In this document: positions 45,701-54,070 of the stretch, in pieces | How positions within the stretch are numbered: the stretch's first letter is position 1 | How the letters are laid out: each line of letters opens with the position of its first letter | DNA from: an uncultured Myxococcales bacterium | Lineage (GTDB): Bacteria > Myxococcota_A > UBA9042 | Length of the DNA: 64,000 nt | NCBI GenBank assembly: GCA_903924465.1 | Contig: CAIYBN010000018.1 | Span: 1 to 64,000, forward strand | Direction of reading: 5' to 3' | Program-made: the position numbers and the translations under genes | The notes under the pieces: model-generated | Databases searched by the model: none | What the model was told of the DNA's origin: nothing | The model's input: the letters and a program-made list of their open reading frames with translations, nothing else

Positions 45701-46781
45701 TGGGCACGCCAGCCACGCGCTTGGGCATGCCAGCACGGATGTAGACGCCGTTGTCCGTCGCCACGACCGCATCGGCCAGCTTGTCGAGTCCCGAACTGGG
45801 CGTTGGATCCGACGTGTAGGCGACGAACTCCTGTGCCTGATCGGCAGACGGAACCACGAAATCATTGATTTTATGCGAAAATGAATCCGTTTGTTGGCCC
45901 AGGAAGCTGACGGATCTCACGCTGAACACGTCGAGGGAGACCTGCACCGCGTCGTTGGTCTCGTCCTTGGCGGTCGCGATGACGGTCAACTTCTCCGTCG
46001 CTGCGAGTTGCGTCGTGTCCAGCAGGTACGGCATGCCCCACTGCGTCTGGCCCGGCGTGGCGGTCGAATACATGCCCCCCGGCAATACCGAATCGCCATT
46101 GCCATCGACCACGTCAAACGTCACGCTCTGCAGCCGGGCGTCTGACGCAGACACGGACAGCCACTGGTGGCCGACAAAGACTTGCATTTCCGGCCCGAGG
46201 ACCTGCCAGAACGGTTCGGCAGAGAGCTTCTTGACCGCGTTCAACACAATCGTCGGCCCGCAATTATCCACTTCCACATCCACAGCGTTGCTGCCGCTGA
46301 CGTCCAGACCTGCCAGCGTGCCGTTCGCCGTGACGGTCAGCGTCAAACTCTCGTTGCAGGCGATGAGCGGCACGCCGGTCGCGTCGACGCCGGTCGTGTC
46401 AATCGCGCAGGAGAACGTGCCCTGGCCGCTCTTGCCCGGGGTGGCCGTGCAAGGGACCGGGGTGGGGAATTTGTCGCCCACCGCGACGCTGATCGCCGCG
46501 GTCTTCTTGAGCGTGACGCCGGCATCCAATTTGTACGTGCCGCTGACCCCAATGCTCGAGCCCCACGGGGGCGCGACGTCGGTGCCAGCAGGATCCGGCG
46601 TCGCCGGTGTGGTTATCGTAACGGTGATACCGCCCGTTGCGCCGCCCCCCGTGTCAACCGTCGCGGTTGGGGTTGGAGAGCACGCGGCGCAGGCCAACAA
46701 ACAGGCACTCAGGAAGACCGAAGCTCCGGCCAATGGCTGAGGCGATCTCGCACTGCCGGTGATTGGGACGAGAACACGCAT
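42702..46781 (-). CDS. Giant FG-GAP/VCBS-repeat lipoprotein
   Basis: A 1,359-residue exported protein. The signal contains candidate lipoboxes LSAC (Cys27) and LLAC (Cys31). Residues ~60-300 are Ig-like or beta-rich; from ~300 on there are at least eight calcium-loop motifs of FG-GAP/VCBS type, for example DLDGDGDLDIIAVG, DLNGDGLDDLLIG, DMDGDGVLDLLT, DINADGIADLLVLF and DMDGDGCDDMVIRS. This predicts an integrin-alpha-like seven-bladed propeller or more, stabilised by Ca2+. Some twenty cysteines suggest disulphides. Function unknown; surface adhesion or ligand binding is typical. GGGGG lies four bases before the ATG. Confidence 0.83.
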   Translation of the reverse strand: MRVLVPITGSARSPQPLAGASVFLSACLLACAACSPTPTATVDTGGGATGGITVTITTPATPDPAGTDVAPPWGSSIGVSGTYKLDAGVTLKKTAAISVAVGDKFPTPVPCTATPGKSGQGTFSCAIDTTGVDATGVPLIACNESLTLTVTANGTLAGLDVSGSNAVDVEVDNCGPTIVLNAVKKLSAEPFWQVLGPEMQVFVGHQWLSVSASDARLQSVTFDVVDGNGDSVLPGGMYSTATPGQTQWGMPYLLDTTQLAATEKLTVIATAKDETNDAVQVSLDVFSVRSVSFLGQQTDSFSHKINDFVVPSADQAQEFVAYTSDPTPSSGLDKLADAVVATDNGVYIRAGMPKRVAGVPITVKGEGVPDGNSDTLAHSLKFEDLNEDPKTGDALAPYRCIHPDPLLGSAGTSANIARVFLRDLDGDGDLDIIAVGTTSGSGKPRGEAWAILNVPVNVTDKTSQKPFTIRGFKLMQVLPLPARPATAEMADLNGDGLDDLLIGAQKEPSETGPDIDNGLMTLLLTPSPTCQVRTDTGVASRPCGDSPDPNVPPIEYAALKGGTVFAPDVKVAPNMGVTSVVSIATGDFWTGEGVDVCVGSADRPILSCYRNVAMDGSLNQAQDSYQFPQGNDTNLILAMDETPKLTTDGTDLIVASATGHYMQWLKSINNGQFKIIGNQGLKARQIWGPDVSAMTIAPVGPKGEPYVVAGMMGQEVTIIPVDPGDNELERACFRSWIVGGSAHRLGARDMDGDGVLDLLTTDGYTIHTALGETKNGAFTGSFIAPSAHHLCAFQTPSRDYGVQEIVAAKVADFSKNGKDKRKELVVIGTSSASEQLGTASMCGLAEDAPPKPVWPIAVFMNDTGQINPEPRQTEFSPYDAAFVQQAGFAEDCSKGNPVPFGHVNAATLADVDMDGIPDLVTVRTESGYPVGQEEPASNPGGCQCFFGEQNEVDNGFGEDSPAGTDLTSEQLALCCANFGTKDTDKTTPLTGFGTGSGIIGAPFPRASTQVFLSSSAGPLGMGPKCNALPNGGVCLTAPAFAFSGGRNPVDVRAVDIDGDKKPDIITAMDNDGAACFKNVPDYAPFLHSRVRVFQNIGGGRFSPTFIADTKDKSSLRDAVQIARCGHPLTIGTSIVGYRFMPDQLKAIVTGAWPNPKDGKFDPATIFGLAKAFGQIGVLPHLDTFNFASRSPTPVGGPPDAFSVGDINADGIADLLVLFNAGQKLAILTGKTNNDNTKDAAFHTLTELTVANATFPGAAAAAMGDFNADSNLDLALVGLDSSLVFLLGTGMGTFVAYTGSPVATSPLALEVADMDGDGCDDMVIRSKNSVTIIHNEGSTAGACSGALTWAHDQETAANAP

Positions 46782-46796
46782 GGAACCCCCAAATTC

Positions 46797-46824
46797 ATTG
46801 TGCCAGTCGCGGACGCAAGGTCAA
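46797..46824 (-). promoter_or_regulatory. Possible promoter of the FG-GAP gene
   Basis: On the minus strand TTGACC (46824-46819), 16 bp, then CACAAT (46802-46797): 5/6 and 4/6 matches to sigma-70 boxes. It would give a short leader of about 10-15 nt to the ATG at 46781. Found by eye; weak. Confidence 0.35.
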
Positions 46825-46844
46825 GCTAACTGCGGATGTCAACG

Positions 46845-46890
46845 GTCTCACGGCCGGTCTCGGTACCGGTCTCGATACCGCTCGTGAGAC
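46845..46890. repeat. 46-bp near-perfect palindrome in a divergent intergenic region
   Basis: Outer arms GTCTCACG (46845-46852) and CGTGAGAC (46883-46890) pair perfectly, and the interior keeps symmetry around a central ACCGGT with only a few unmatched pairs on each side. It also contains the direct repeat CCGGTCTCG twice. It lies ~64 bp upstream of the FG-GAP gene and ~128 bp upstream of the RadC-like gene. It could be a double operator, or a strong hairpin in a leader RNA. No T-run follows, so it is not a typical terminator. Confidence 0.65.
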
Positions 46891-47017
46891 TGGGGCCAGG
46901 ACGGCGAGAAATGGACAAAATCTCTTTGTTATCGAGATGATGTTTCCGATCTTCCGGTTGGCATGGATCTTGCTCCGCTGAACCTTGCCGGCTGGATGCG
47001 GCGCTGGAGTTCACCCG

Positions 47018-47425
47018 ATGCAACAGCTATCCTCCCCAATAGCGCCTGCGCAGCTGCGCGATCCGTTGGCCGTGGCTGCGCACTTCCGCGACCTGGCGCT
47101 GGCCGAACGGGAGGTCCTCGCCATCGCTGGGCTCGACCACCGCGGCCGCGTGCTGTGCGAACACCGCGTCCACGGCCATGCGTTCGGCGTCCAAGCGACA
47201 CCGCGCGATCTGCTGCCCGCGGTGCTGACTTCGGGTGCAGTCGCCGCCGTGCTGGTTCACAACCATCCGAGTGGCCGACTGGCGCCGTCGCAGGCGGACC
47301 TCGCCTTCACGGCGCGGTTTCGGGACGCCGCTGTGGTCTGCGGCCTGCAGCTGCTGGATCACGTCATCATCGCCGGTGGCGGTTGGCTGAGCCTGCGCCA
47401 CGCGGGGTGGATGGAACTGCCATGA
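47018..47425 (+). CDS. Stand-alone RadC-type JAMM-domain protein
   Basis: A 135-residue protein made only of the JAB/MPN fold of RadC. The metal motif is VHNHPSGRLAPSQAD (HxH plus Ser-X-X-Asp), with an upstream Glu in LAEREVLAIAGLDHRGRV and a closing GLQLLDHVIIAG. Normal RadC (~225 residues) has an N-terminal helix-hairpin-helix half, absent here. The ATG at 47018 follows GGAG by nine bases. The stop overlaps the next gene by ATGA. RadC-type JAMM proteins are common near mobile and DNA-processing genes, but the biochemical role is unsettled. Confidence 0.87.
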   Translation: MQQLSSPIAPAQLRDPLAVAAHFRDLALAEREVLAIAGLDHRGRVLCEHRVHGHAFGVQATPRDLLPAVLTSGAVAAVLVHNHPSGRLAPSQADLAFTARFRDAAVVCGLQLLDHVIIAGGGWLSLRHAGWMELP

Positions 47426-47763
47426 AGACCACTGACGTCGTCGCGCACTTCTTCGCCGGATGCGCCGCGGTCCTGCTCTGCGCCACGGTCCTCGCGTGCG
47501 TGCACACCCATCCATGCCTCACGCAGTCCGCGCGCGGTGGCGCCTGGGCTGCGCAAGGCTGCATTGATCCCAGGAAGGCGAGCCCACGCGACTGGCGCAT
47601 CGTACCTGGCGTAACCAAACGCGTCGCCGAAGCTCTGTCTGCTGCCTGCCCGCTCAGCAGCTGCGGGGGGCAAATTCCCGCCGTCCCCGGCGTTGGCCCC
47701 GTTCTGCGCGGTCGACTGACTGCGAGCCTCTGCCGCAGTGCCGGACCGCCGCCACGCCCCTGA
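47422..47763 (+). CDS. Exported ComEA-like helix-hairpin-helix protein
   Basis: A 113-residue protein. Residues ~8-26 are hydrophobic and end in TVLAC, so either a lipoprotein signal or a membrane anchor. The C-terminal half has two helix-hairpin-helix motifs, WRIVPGVTKRVAEAL and IPAVPGVGPVLRGRL, separated by a CPLSSC pair, resembling the DNA-binding part of ComEA. ComEA holds double-stranded DNA in the periplasm during uptake. It is coupled to the RadC-like gene by ATGA. The normal ComEA opening (INxAs) is present only as a variant (IDPRKASPRDW). Confidence 0.75.
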   Translation: MKTTDVVAHFFAGCAAVLLCATVLACVHTHPCLTQSARGGAWAAQGCIDPRKASPRDWRIVPGVTKRVAEALSAACPLSSCGGQIPAVPGVGPVLRGRLTASLCRSAGPPPRP

Positions 47764-47797
47764 CGTGGTGCCGCTGGCCAGAATCTGTCGTGTAAAA

Positions 47798-49078
47798 TCA
47801 GGTCTTTTCCAGCTCAAACTTGTCGTGCAACACGCGAACCGCTTCATCCGCCATGCGATGTTCCACAACGCAGGAAATCTTGATCTCGCTGGTCGAGACG
47901 AGAAGGATGTTGATGCCCGCCTCGCCCAGCGCCGCGAAAGTCCGTTGCGCCACGCCAGGTTGCGACACCATGCCGGCACCCACGACCGAGACTTTGGCCA
48001 CGCTCTTGTCCAGCGAACAGCGTACAAAGCCCAGTTCGTCCTGCAAGGCGAGAATCAGTTCGACCGCCCGATCGGCGACGTTGCGGGGCACGGTGAAGGT
48101 CACGTCGGTTCGGCCATCTTCCGGCGGGTTCTGGATGATGACGTCGATGTTGATACCGGCATCGGCCATCGGCGCAAAGAGGCGAGCGGCCGCGCCAGGC
48201 TTGTCGGCCATACCGACGATGGTCAATTTGGCAATGTTCTTGTCGCAACTGACCGCCGTGACCACTGCGCCTTCCAAGCCTTTCATTTCCGAGTCCTCCA
48301 CACCAGAAATCTGCGGCACAACCCAGCTGCCTTCCCCATCGTGGAAAGACGACCGGCAATGCAACGTCACCTTGTACTTGAGCGCGAACTCCACGGAGCG
48401 CGTCTGCAGCACCTTGGCTCCCAGACTTGCCAATTCCAGCATTTCCTCGGAGCCGATCCGTGGAATCTTCCGGGCCTTGCTATAGACGTTCGGGTCCGTC
48501 GTGTAGATGCCGTCCACGTCCGAGTAGATTTCGCAGGCGTCCGCGTGCAGCGCAGCGGCCATGGCAACCGCCGAGAGATCACTGCCACCGCGGCCGAGCG
48601 TCGTGATATTGCCATGCTGATCGACCCCTTGAAAGCCAGCGATGACGACAATTTCGCCATTTTGCAGGCATTCGTGCACCGGATCTGCCTTGATCGAGCG
48701 GATCCGCGCGCTGCCATGCATGGAGTCCGTACGAATCTCGACCTGATGGCCCAGGAAGCTGCGCGCCTTGAAGCCCAATTCGCGGATCGCCAGCGCCAGG
48801 AGCGCGATGGACACCTGTTCACCGGTCGCCAGCAGGACGTCGATTTCCCGGTCAGCGGGACGGGTCGAGATGCCCGCTGCCAAATTCAGCAGTCGGTCGG
48901 TGTCGCCCTGCATGGCCGAGACGACAACAACGACGCAATTGCCCTCGGACGCTGTCTTGACCGCGCGCCGGGCGACGTTCTGGATACGCTCGATCGTGCC
49001 CATGGAGCTGCCGCCAAACTTCTGGACGATCAACTTCGGGGTCGGGGAGGCTAGCAATTCGTGGATCTTGGCGGACAT
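47798..49078 (-). CDS. lysC: Aspartate kinase with two ACT domains
   Basis: A 426-residue enzyme phosphorylating aspartate at the head of lysine, methionine and threonine synthesis. The kinase signature [10 protein letters not shown] is near residues 18-27, with [18 protein letters not shown] and [12 protein letters not shown]. Two C-terminal ACT regions are seen ([19 protein letters not shown] and [21 protein letters not shown]), the usual allosteric feedback module. The ATG at 49078 is chosen; the open frame upstream is Arg-rich. It follows cdaR by 49 bp and is probably in the same transcript. Confidence 0.96.
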   Translation of the reverse strand: MSAKIHELLASPTPKLIVQKFGGSSMGTIERIQNVARRAVKTASEGNCVVVVVSAMQGDTDRLLNLAAGISTRPADREIDVLLATGEQVSIALLALAIRELGFKARSFLGHQVEIRTDSMHGSARIRSIKADPVHECLQNGEIVVIAGFQGVDQHGNITTLGRGGSDLSAVAMAAALHADACEIYSDVDGIYTTDPNVYSKARKIPRIGSEEMLELASLGAKVLQTRSVEFALKYKVTLHCRSSFHDGEGSWVVPQISGVEDSEMKGLEGAVVTAVSCDKNIAKLTIVGMADKPGAAARLFAPMADAGINIDVIIQNPPEDGRTDVTFTVPRNVADRAVELILALQDELGFVRCSLDKSVAKVSVVGAGMVSQPGVAQRTFAALGEAGINILLVSTSEIKISCVVEHRMADEAVRVLHDKFELEKT

Positions 49079-49127
49079 GCTTCTTGCGGTCAGGATGGAA
49101 CGGTTGGGAAACGTAGCGTCGGGATCT

Positions 49128-50132
49128 TCAAGGCGCACCCGGCGCCGATGGCGGCGGCGCACTTTCGCGCAGCATCGACCACTTTGCAACGGGTGGCTGC
49201 AACGTCAGCGTGACGCCGGGCAACGGGTGGACCGACAATTTGACTGGATTCTCAGGCGTTGCGCCGGACAAGTCGGCAAAAACCAGGTTGACGGGCGGCT
49301 TTTCGGCCAGCGCTGTCACGGCACGCGCCAGGCCCTCCGCGCGGATCGTGACTTCCGCGGGAGTCACCGCGCAGCGTTGATCTGCCGGACAGCCGCGAAT
49401 GACAACCGGCTGATTTTCAAGGGTTTTGACCATTTCCCTCTCTTCGAGCGCCACTTCCACCACGACTTCCTCGACCGACAGTTGCACGCGACGGTCGCCC
49501 GGCGGGACGAGGCGCAACAGCACGCGAATGTCGTGATCGGCGCCATGGAGATCAAGCGGATTCGTGCGAACCGAGCGGACCAGCCGGACCTGACTCGCGG
49601 GACCAAAAACTTTGACGCGCATCGGCTCAACCACCACGCCCTTTTGGCTCTGGTGAAACCCCGGCGCGGGTTCGCCAGAAATCGGCACCTCGACGGGCAC
49701 GGTCACTTCAGCCGCCTGGTCCAGCCGCACGAGCAACGAAGGCGGTTCCACGGCGAGAACCTCGATTTGCCCTGCGCCCAACTGGACTTCCACTGTACGC
49801 GGATCAAAGACGAAACGCTCGCCATCGCGGTATGCCGCCAGATCCATCGACAGCCGCAACGCATGGTCACGCAGCAGTTGCTGGATCGCGCCCCGGCGCC
49901 CGCGAACGCGCACTTTGACGGCATCCGGCGCCTCGCCGACGAAGACTTTGTTCTTCGCGACGTTGGTCACCGAAAGCGGCACCGCCAGCTCGCTGTCCTT
50001 GACGCTGTCCCGCTCCACCACGACGTGCAGAAGCCCGGCGAGCGCGATCGAGACCAGCTTGAGGCCGAGATTGCCCGTGACCAGCGTGCGCAACCGGCTG
50101 CCGAGACTCAACAGGAGGCGGAGCGTCGTCAT
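49128..50132 (-). CDS. cdaR: YbbR-domain protein, c-di-AMP cyclase regulator CdaR
   Basis: A 334-residue protein with one N-terminal membrane span (~20-38, [19 protein letters not shown]) and a chain of YbbR-like beta domains outside, seen as repeats such as [30 protein letters not shown] and [15 protein letters not shown]. CdaR binds CdaA and modulates c-di-AMP synthesis in Gram-positives. It is coupled to cdaA by ATGA. The third gene of the canonical set, glmM, does not follow. Confidence 0.92.
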   Translation of the reverse strand: MTTLRLLLSLGSRLRTLVTGNLGLKLVSIALAGLLHVVVERDSVKDSELAVPLSVTNVAKNKVFVGEAPDAVKVRVRGRRGAIQQLLRDHALRLSMDLAAYRDGERFVFDPRTVEVQLGAGQIEVLAVEPPSLLVRLDQAAEVTVPVEVPISGEPAPGFHQSQKGVVVEPMRVKVFGPASQVRLVRSVRTNPLDLHGADHDIRVLLRLVPPGDRRVQLSVEEVVVEVALEEREMVKTLENQPVVIRGCPADQRCAVTPAEVTIRAEGLARAVTALAEKPPVNLVFADLSGATPENPVKLSVHPLPGVTLTLQPPVAKWSMLRESAPPPSAPGAP

Positions 50133-51079
50133 CCTGGCCCTCCGCCGAGGTCAATGTCTTCCGAATCGGTGGCGACGCGGCTGTGCACGGTCATGACCGT
50201 ACTGCCGGGCCGCACGGGCGAAGCGGTGGCACCATGCACGTGAATCCGCCGCTTCCAAGCCCGGCGCCACGGCGCCATCGCCTCGGGTTGATCACCGAAC
50301 AGCAGGCGAAAACGCTCGCGCAAGTCGGCCGGCTGCAAATTCAGGTCCAATTGGCCCATGTAGGCGATGCCGCACGTGCCGGTTTCTTCCGAAACCACGA
50401 CCACCACGGCGTCCGTTTCGTCGGCCAGTCCGAGCGCCGCGCGATGGCGCGAGCCCAGCGTGCCCGGAATGCCCGCGCCGCCGGCCAAGGGTAGGAAGCA
50501 CGCCGCGGCGGCAATCTTGCTCTTTTGCAGGATCACGGCGCCGTCGTGGGTCGCGTTCGCGTGCTCCGGATTGAACAGTGCCGCGAGGAGTTGCCAGGAA
50601 ACTTCCGCATTGATGCGCACGCCATCGGCGACATAGCGGTCCAGCGCGGCCTGCTGCTCGATGACGATCAAGGCGCCGAGATGCTTTTGGCTCAGAACCG
50701 CGCAGGCACGCAGGACTTCTTCCAGCACTTCATTGCTGGCCGAATCTTTGGACGAGAAGACCAGCGGCGAACGGACCATGGTCGTCAACGCGCGCTTGAT
50801 GTCCTCCTGGAACAGGATCACAAAGAGCACGACGATGGAGGAGACAAAACGGCCGAGAATCCAGTGGACGGTGGGCAGATCCAACACGTCTTCCTGGCTG
50901 CCGTAATAGAGCAAAAAGAGCGCGGCGACGGCGGTCAGCATCGCGCCTGAGCGTGAGCCGCGCAGGAGCGTCAACGCCTGATAAATCAACACAGCAACGA
51001 AGGCGACGTCCAATATCCAGCGCCACTCGGCAGGTGCCGAGCCGAAGAACCATGCGCTGGAAAAATCAAAATCGGCCAC
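50129..51079 (-). CDS. cdaA: Membrane diadenylate cyclase CdaA
   Basis: A 316-residue enzyme joining two ATP into the second messenger c-di-AMP. Three N-terminal membrane spans (about 22-40, 44-61, 75-92) precede a DisA_N domain with the catalytic DGA motif at 179-181 (THDGAVIL) and the RHR motif at 211-213 (GSRHRAALG), plus VVVVSEETG. Start is a GTG at 51079 with GAGG near. A ~40-residue C-terminal tail is extra. It follows folP by 63 bp and is coupled to cdaR. Confidence 0.96.
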   Translation of the reverse strand: MADFDFSSAWFFGSAPAEWRWILDVAFVAVLIYQALTLLRGSRSGAMLTAVAALFLLYYGSQEDVLDLPTVHWILGRFVSSIVVLFVILFQEDIKRALTTMVRSPLVFSSKDSASNEVLEEVLRACAVLSQKHLGALIVIEQQAALDRYVADGVRINAEVSWQLLAALFNPEHANATHDGAVILQKSKIAAAACFLPLAGGAGIPGTLGSRHRAALGLADETDAVVVVVSEETGTCGIAYMGQLDLNLQPADLRERFRLLFGDQPEAMAPWRRAWKRRIHVHGATASPVRPGSTVMTVHSRVATDSEDIDLGGGPG

Positions 51080-51142
51080 CGCGCCTCGTGTCTCCTCAAG
51101 GTTTCGCGCCGCGGGTGCTTCCTCCCGCCGACGGTTTGCTTT

Positions 51143-52003
51143 TCAGCAAACGGGTTCCCTGCCAGCGTCGCGGATGGAAGCAGCCACGTCAAGCACTTGT
51201 CGCATCAAGCGTACGTCGTGCACGCGGACAAAACTCGCCCCAGCGAACACAGCCGCAGCGACCGCCGCGGCCGTCGCACCCAGGCGATCCGCCACGGACG
51301 CGCCGGTGACAACGCCGAGAAAGGATTTGCGCGACGGGCCGAGGTACAGTGGCAAATCCAGCGCAGCCAGCGCGTCCGAACGACGCAGCAGCACCAGATT
51401 CTGCTGAACGGACTTGCCAAAACCAAGGCCCGGATCGATCGCCAATTGCTGGCGATCCACCCCGGCCGCGACCGCGCGAGCCACCGTGACGGCCAGATCG
51501 TCGGCGATCTGGCGGAGGGCCGCCTGCGGTTCGTCGGGCAGCGAGGCGATCTTCTGCGATGGCGCCATCTGGCCGACCGCGTGTGGCATGTGCATCAGCA
51601 CCCAAGCCGCGCCCGAGCGCGCCACGATCTCGCCCATCTGCGGATCGCCAAAGCCGCTCACGTCGTTGACCATCGCCGCGCCCAGCTCCAGCGCCGCACG
51701 AGCGACCCCAGCGCGACGCGTGTCCACCGACAGCGGCACGTCCACGCGTTGCGCCAGCGCGGCAATCGCCGGAAGGACACGCCCGGCCTCTTGCTCTGCG
51801 GAGACCGGCGTGGCGTTCGGCCGCGTCGACTCACCGCCCAGATCGAGGATATCCGCGCCGTCCCGCACCAACTGCTCCGCGCGCCGCAGCAAGTCGTCCA
51901 GCGTCGGGAGTTGGCCGCCGTCGGAAAAGCTGTCGGGTGTCAGGTTGAGAATGCCCACCAAGAGCGGCTTGCGCAGGTCGAAATGGCGATCGCGCAGCTG
52001 CAT
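51143..52003 (-). CDS. folP: Dihydropteroate synthase FolP
   Basis: A 286-residue folate enzyme condensing p-aminobenzoate with dihydropterin pyrophosphate; the sulfonamide target. Motifs: VGILNLTPDSFSDGG, the LDLGGESTRPNA loop, SVDTRRAGVA, NDVSGFGD, LAIDPGLGFGKS and GPSRKSFLG, ending in VRVHDV. It lies 15 bp after ftsH in the common tilS-ftsH-folP-cdaA-cdaR order. Confidence 0.97.
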   Translation of the reverse strand: MQLRDRHFDLRKPLLVGILNLTPDSFSDGGQLPTLDDLLRRAEQLVRDGADILDLGGESTRPNATPVSAEQEAGRVLPAIAALAQRVDVPLSVDTRRAGVARAALELGAAMVNDVSGFGDPQMGEIVARSGAAWVLMHMPHAVGQMAPSQKIASLPDEPQAALRQIADDLAVTVARAVAAGVDRQQLAIDPGLGFGKSVQQNLVLLRRSDALAALDLPLYLGPSRKSFLGVVTGASVADRLGATAAAVAAAVFAGASFVRVHDVRLMRQVLDVAASIRDAGREPVC

Positions 52004-52018
52004 CGAGGGCTCGTCAGG

Positions 52019-53956
52019 TCAGTGCGTCAGCGGTTCCGGCAAGCCCGGCAGTGAGTCGATCACCGGCGGCGGGTTCGGCTTCTTGTTCGCGCTGTTGGCC
52101 TGATCCTGCGCCACGCGATGCCGCACTTTCGCCTCGCGGCCCGAGCGCAGTTCCTTGATGTCCTTGTTCTCGATGATCCAGTCGACTTCCTCGCCGTCCA
52201 GGGTCTCGAACTCGAGCAGGGCCGAGGAGAGCAGGTCCAACTGATCGCGGTGGTCCGTCAGGATCTGCCGCGCGCGGTTGTAATTGTCGTCCACAAGCCT
52301 GCGAATTTCCTGATCAACCTGCACCGCCGTCGATTCCGAAAAGTTCTGCACGTGGCCGTAGTCGCGACCGAGAAACGGCTCGCCGCTCTTCTTGCCAAAC
52401 GCCAGCGGTCCCAGACGCGACATGCCCCACTCGCACACCATCTGCCGCGCCATTTCCGTGGCCTGCTCAATGTCGTTCGCAGCACCCGTGGTGATCTCGC
52501 CCAGCACGATGTCCTCTGCCAGCCGGCCACCCATCATGATCGCGATGCGGTCCAGCAGGTAACTCGCCGAGTGCGAGTAGCGATCGCGCTCCGGCAGTTG
52601 CTGGGTCAGGCCCAAGGCGCGACCGCGCGGGACGATGGTCACTTTGTGCAGTGGATCCGAGGTCTTCAGATGCTTGGACACCAGCGCGTGGCCAGCTTCA
52701 TGCACCGCCGTCAGCTTGAGCTCGTCCGCGTTGAGCATCATGCCGCGACGTTCCGCACCCATGATGACCTTGTCCTTGGACTGTTCCAGATCGGCCATCG
52801 ACACCATTTCGTGGTCGTAGCGCGCCGCGAGCAACGCGCCTTCATTGATGAGATTTTCCAGATCCGCGCCGGCAAAGCCCGGCGTGCCACGGGCAATCGT
52901 TTGCAGGTCCACATCCGGAGACAGCGGCACTTTGCGCGTGTGCACCTTCAGGATCGCCAAACGACCTTTCGCATCCGGTGCCGGCACGACGACGCGGCGA
53001 TCAAAGCGGCCCGCACGCAACAGCGCCGGATCCAGCACATCGGGACGGTTCGTCGCCGCCACCAGAATCACGCCGGTATTGTTCTCAAAGCCGTCCATTT
53101 CGACCAGCAATTGATTCAGCGTCTGTTCACGCTCATCGTGGCCGCCGCCCATGCCTGCGCCGCGATGGCGACCGACGGCGTCAATTTCGTCAATGAAAAT
53201 GATGCAGGGCGCGTTCTTCTTACCCTGCTCAAACAAGTCACGCACGCGGCTCGCACCGACGCCGACAAACATTTCGACAAAGTCCGAGCCCGAGATCGAG
53301 AAGAACGGCACACCCGCTTCGCCCGCCACCGCGCGCGCCAACAGCGTCTTGCCGGTACCCGGCTGCCCCATCAACAGCACGCCTTTGGGAATGCGCCCGC
53401 CCAACTTTGTGAATTTCTTTGGATCTTTCAGGAATTGGATGATTTCCTCCAGCTCCTGCTTGGACTCATCGATGCCAGCCACATCCTCAAACGTCACGCG
53501 ATTCGTCGCCTCGGTCAGCATCTTGGCCTTGGACTTGCCAAAGCTCATCGCACGGTTGCCGCCGGACTGAATCTGCCGCATGAAGAAAAAGAACAAGCCG
53601 ATGATGACCAACATCGGCAAACCATTGATCAGCAACTGAAAAAGCCAAGTATTGGCCTCCTCGCGTTCGTAGTTGATCTCGACACCCTTGGCGATCAGGT
53701 CCTTCTGAAAGCTGGTGATGTCGCCGGTCGTGCGAAACAGGTCACCGTTGCCCAGCGTGCCGTCGATGTTGTTGCCGCGCACGGTGATGTCGCGGACGCG
53801 ATCTGACGAAGATACCTTCTCGACATTCAAGGAATTGTTGACGAACTGCGTAAACGAAAGCTGCTTCGTCTTGCCGGTCGTCGTCGAGTATTGGATCACC
53901 ATGACGACGAGCAAAAACACGCCCGCCCAGATCAACAGACTTTTCGTATGCTTCAA
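52019..53956 (-). CDS. ftsH: ATP-dependent zinc metalloprotease FtsH
   Basis: A 645-residue membrane AAA+ protease that degrades misfolded and regulatory membrane proteins. Two N-terminal spans (about 6-22 and 104-122), Walker A GQPGTGKT at 197-204, Walker [14 protein letters not shown] region [20 protein letters not shown], and zinc site HEAGH at 419-423. The start is judged to be TTG at 53956 because AGGAG lies exactly six bases upstream, and it puts the first membrane span at the usual place. The ATG at 54043 that opens the frame lacks a site and would add 29 unconserved residues. The C-terminus is Pro/Asn-rich. Confidence 0.96.
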   Translation of the reverse strand: MKHTKSLLIWAGVFLLVVMVIQYSTTTGKTKQLSFTQFVNNSLNVEKVSSSDRVRDITVRGNNIDGTLGNGDLFRTTGDITSFQKDLIAKGVEINYEREEANTWLFQLLINGLPMLVIIGLFFFFMRQIQSGGNRAMSFGKSKAKMLTEATNRVTFEDVAGIDESKQELEEIIQFLKDPKKFTKLGGRIPKGVLLMGQPGTGKTLLARAVAGEAGVPFFSISGSDFVEMFVGVGASRVRDLFEQGKKNAPCIIFIDEIDAVGRHRGAGMGGGHDEREQTLNQLLVEMDGFENNTGVILVAATNRPDVLDPALLRAGRFDRRVVVPAPDAKGRLAILKVHTRKVPLSPDVDLQTIARGTPGFAGADLENLINEGALLAARYDHEMVSMADLEQSKDKVIMGAERRGMMLNADELKLTAVHEAGHALVSKHLKTSDPLHKVTIVPRGRALGLTQQLPERDRYSHSASYLLDRIAIMMGGRLAEDIVLGEITTGAANDIEQATEMARQMVCEWGMSRLGPLAFGKKSGEPFLGRDYGHVQNFSESTAVQVDQEIRRLVDDNYNRARQILTDHRDQLDLLSSALLEFETLDGEEVDWIIENKDIKELRSGREAKVRHRVAQDQANSANKKPNPPPVIDSLPGLPEPLTH

Positions 53957-53962
53957 GATCGA

Positions 53963-53967
53963 CTCCT
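53963..53967 (-). promoter_or_regulatory. Ribosome-binding site fixing the ftsH TTG start
   Basis: AGGAG on the minus strand, six bases before TTG at 53956. No comparable site precedes the upstream ATG at 54043. Confidence 0.75.
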
Positions 53968-54070
53968 GATTGGCTGCATTTACCCGACAATTCGCGCGCC
54001 GATGGGCACACAGACAGCCAAGGAAGTGCGCGGACGACCGCATCCAACGCAGCCTACCGCTTAGGGCAGG

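Noticed and set aside
42726..45884. A 1,052-codon plus-strand open frame
   Set aside because: Antisense to the FG-GAP lipoprotein, whose calcium loops and signal peptide make the minus strand the coding one.
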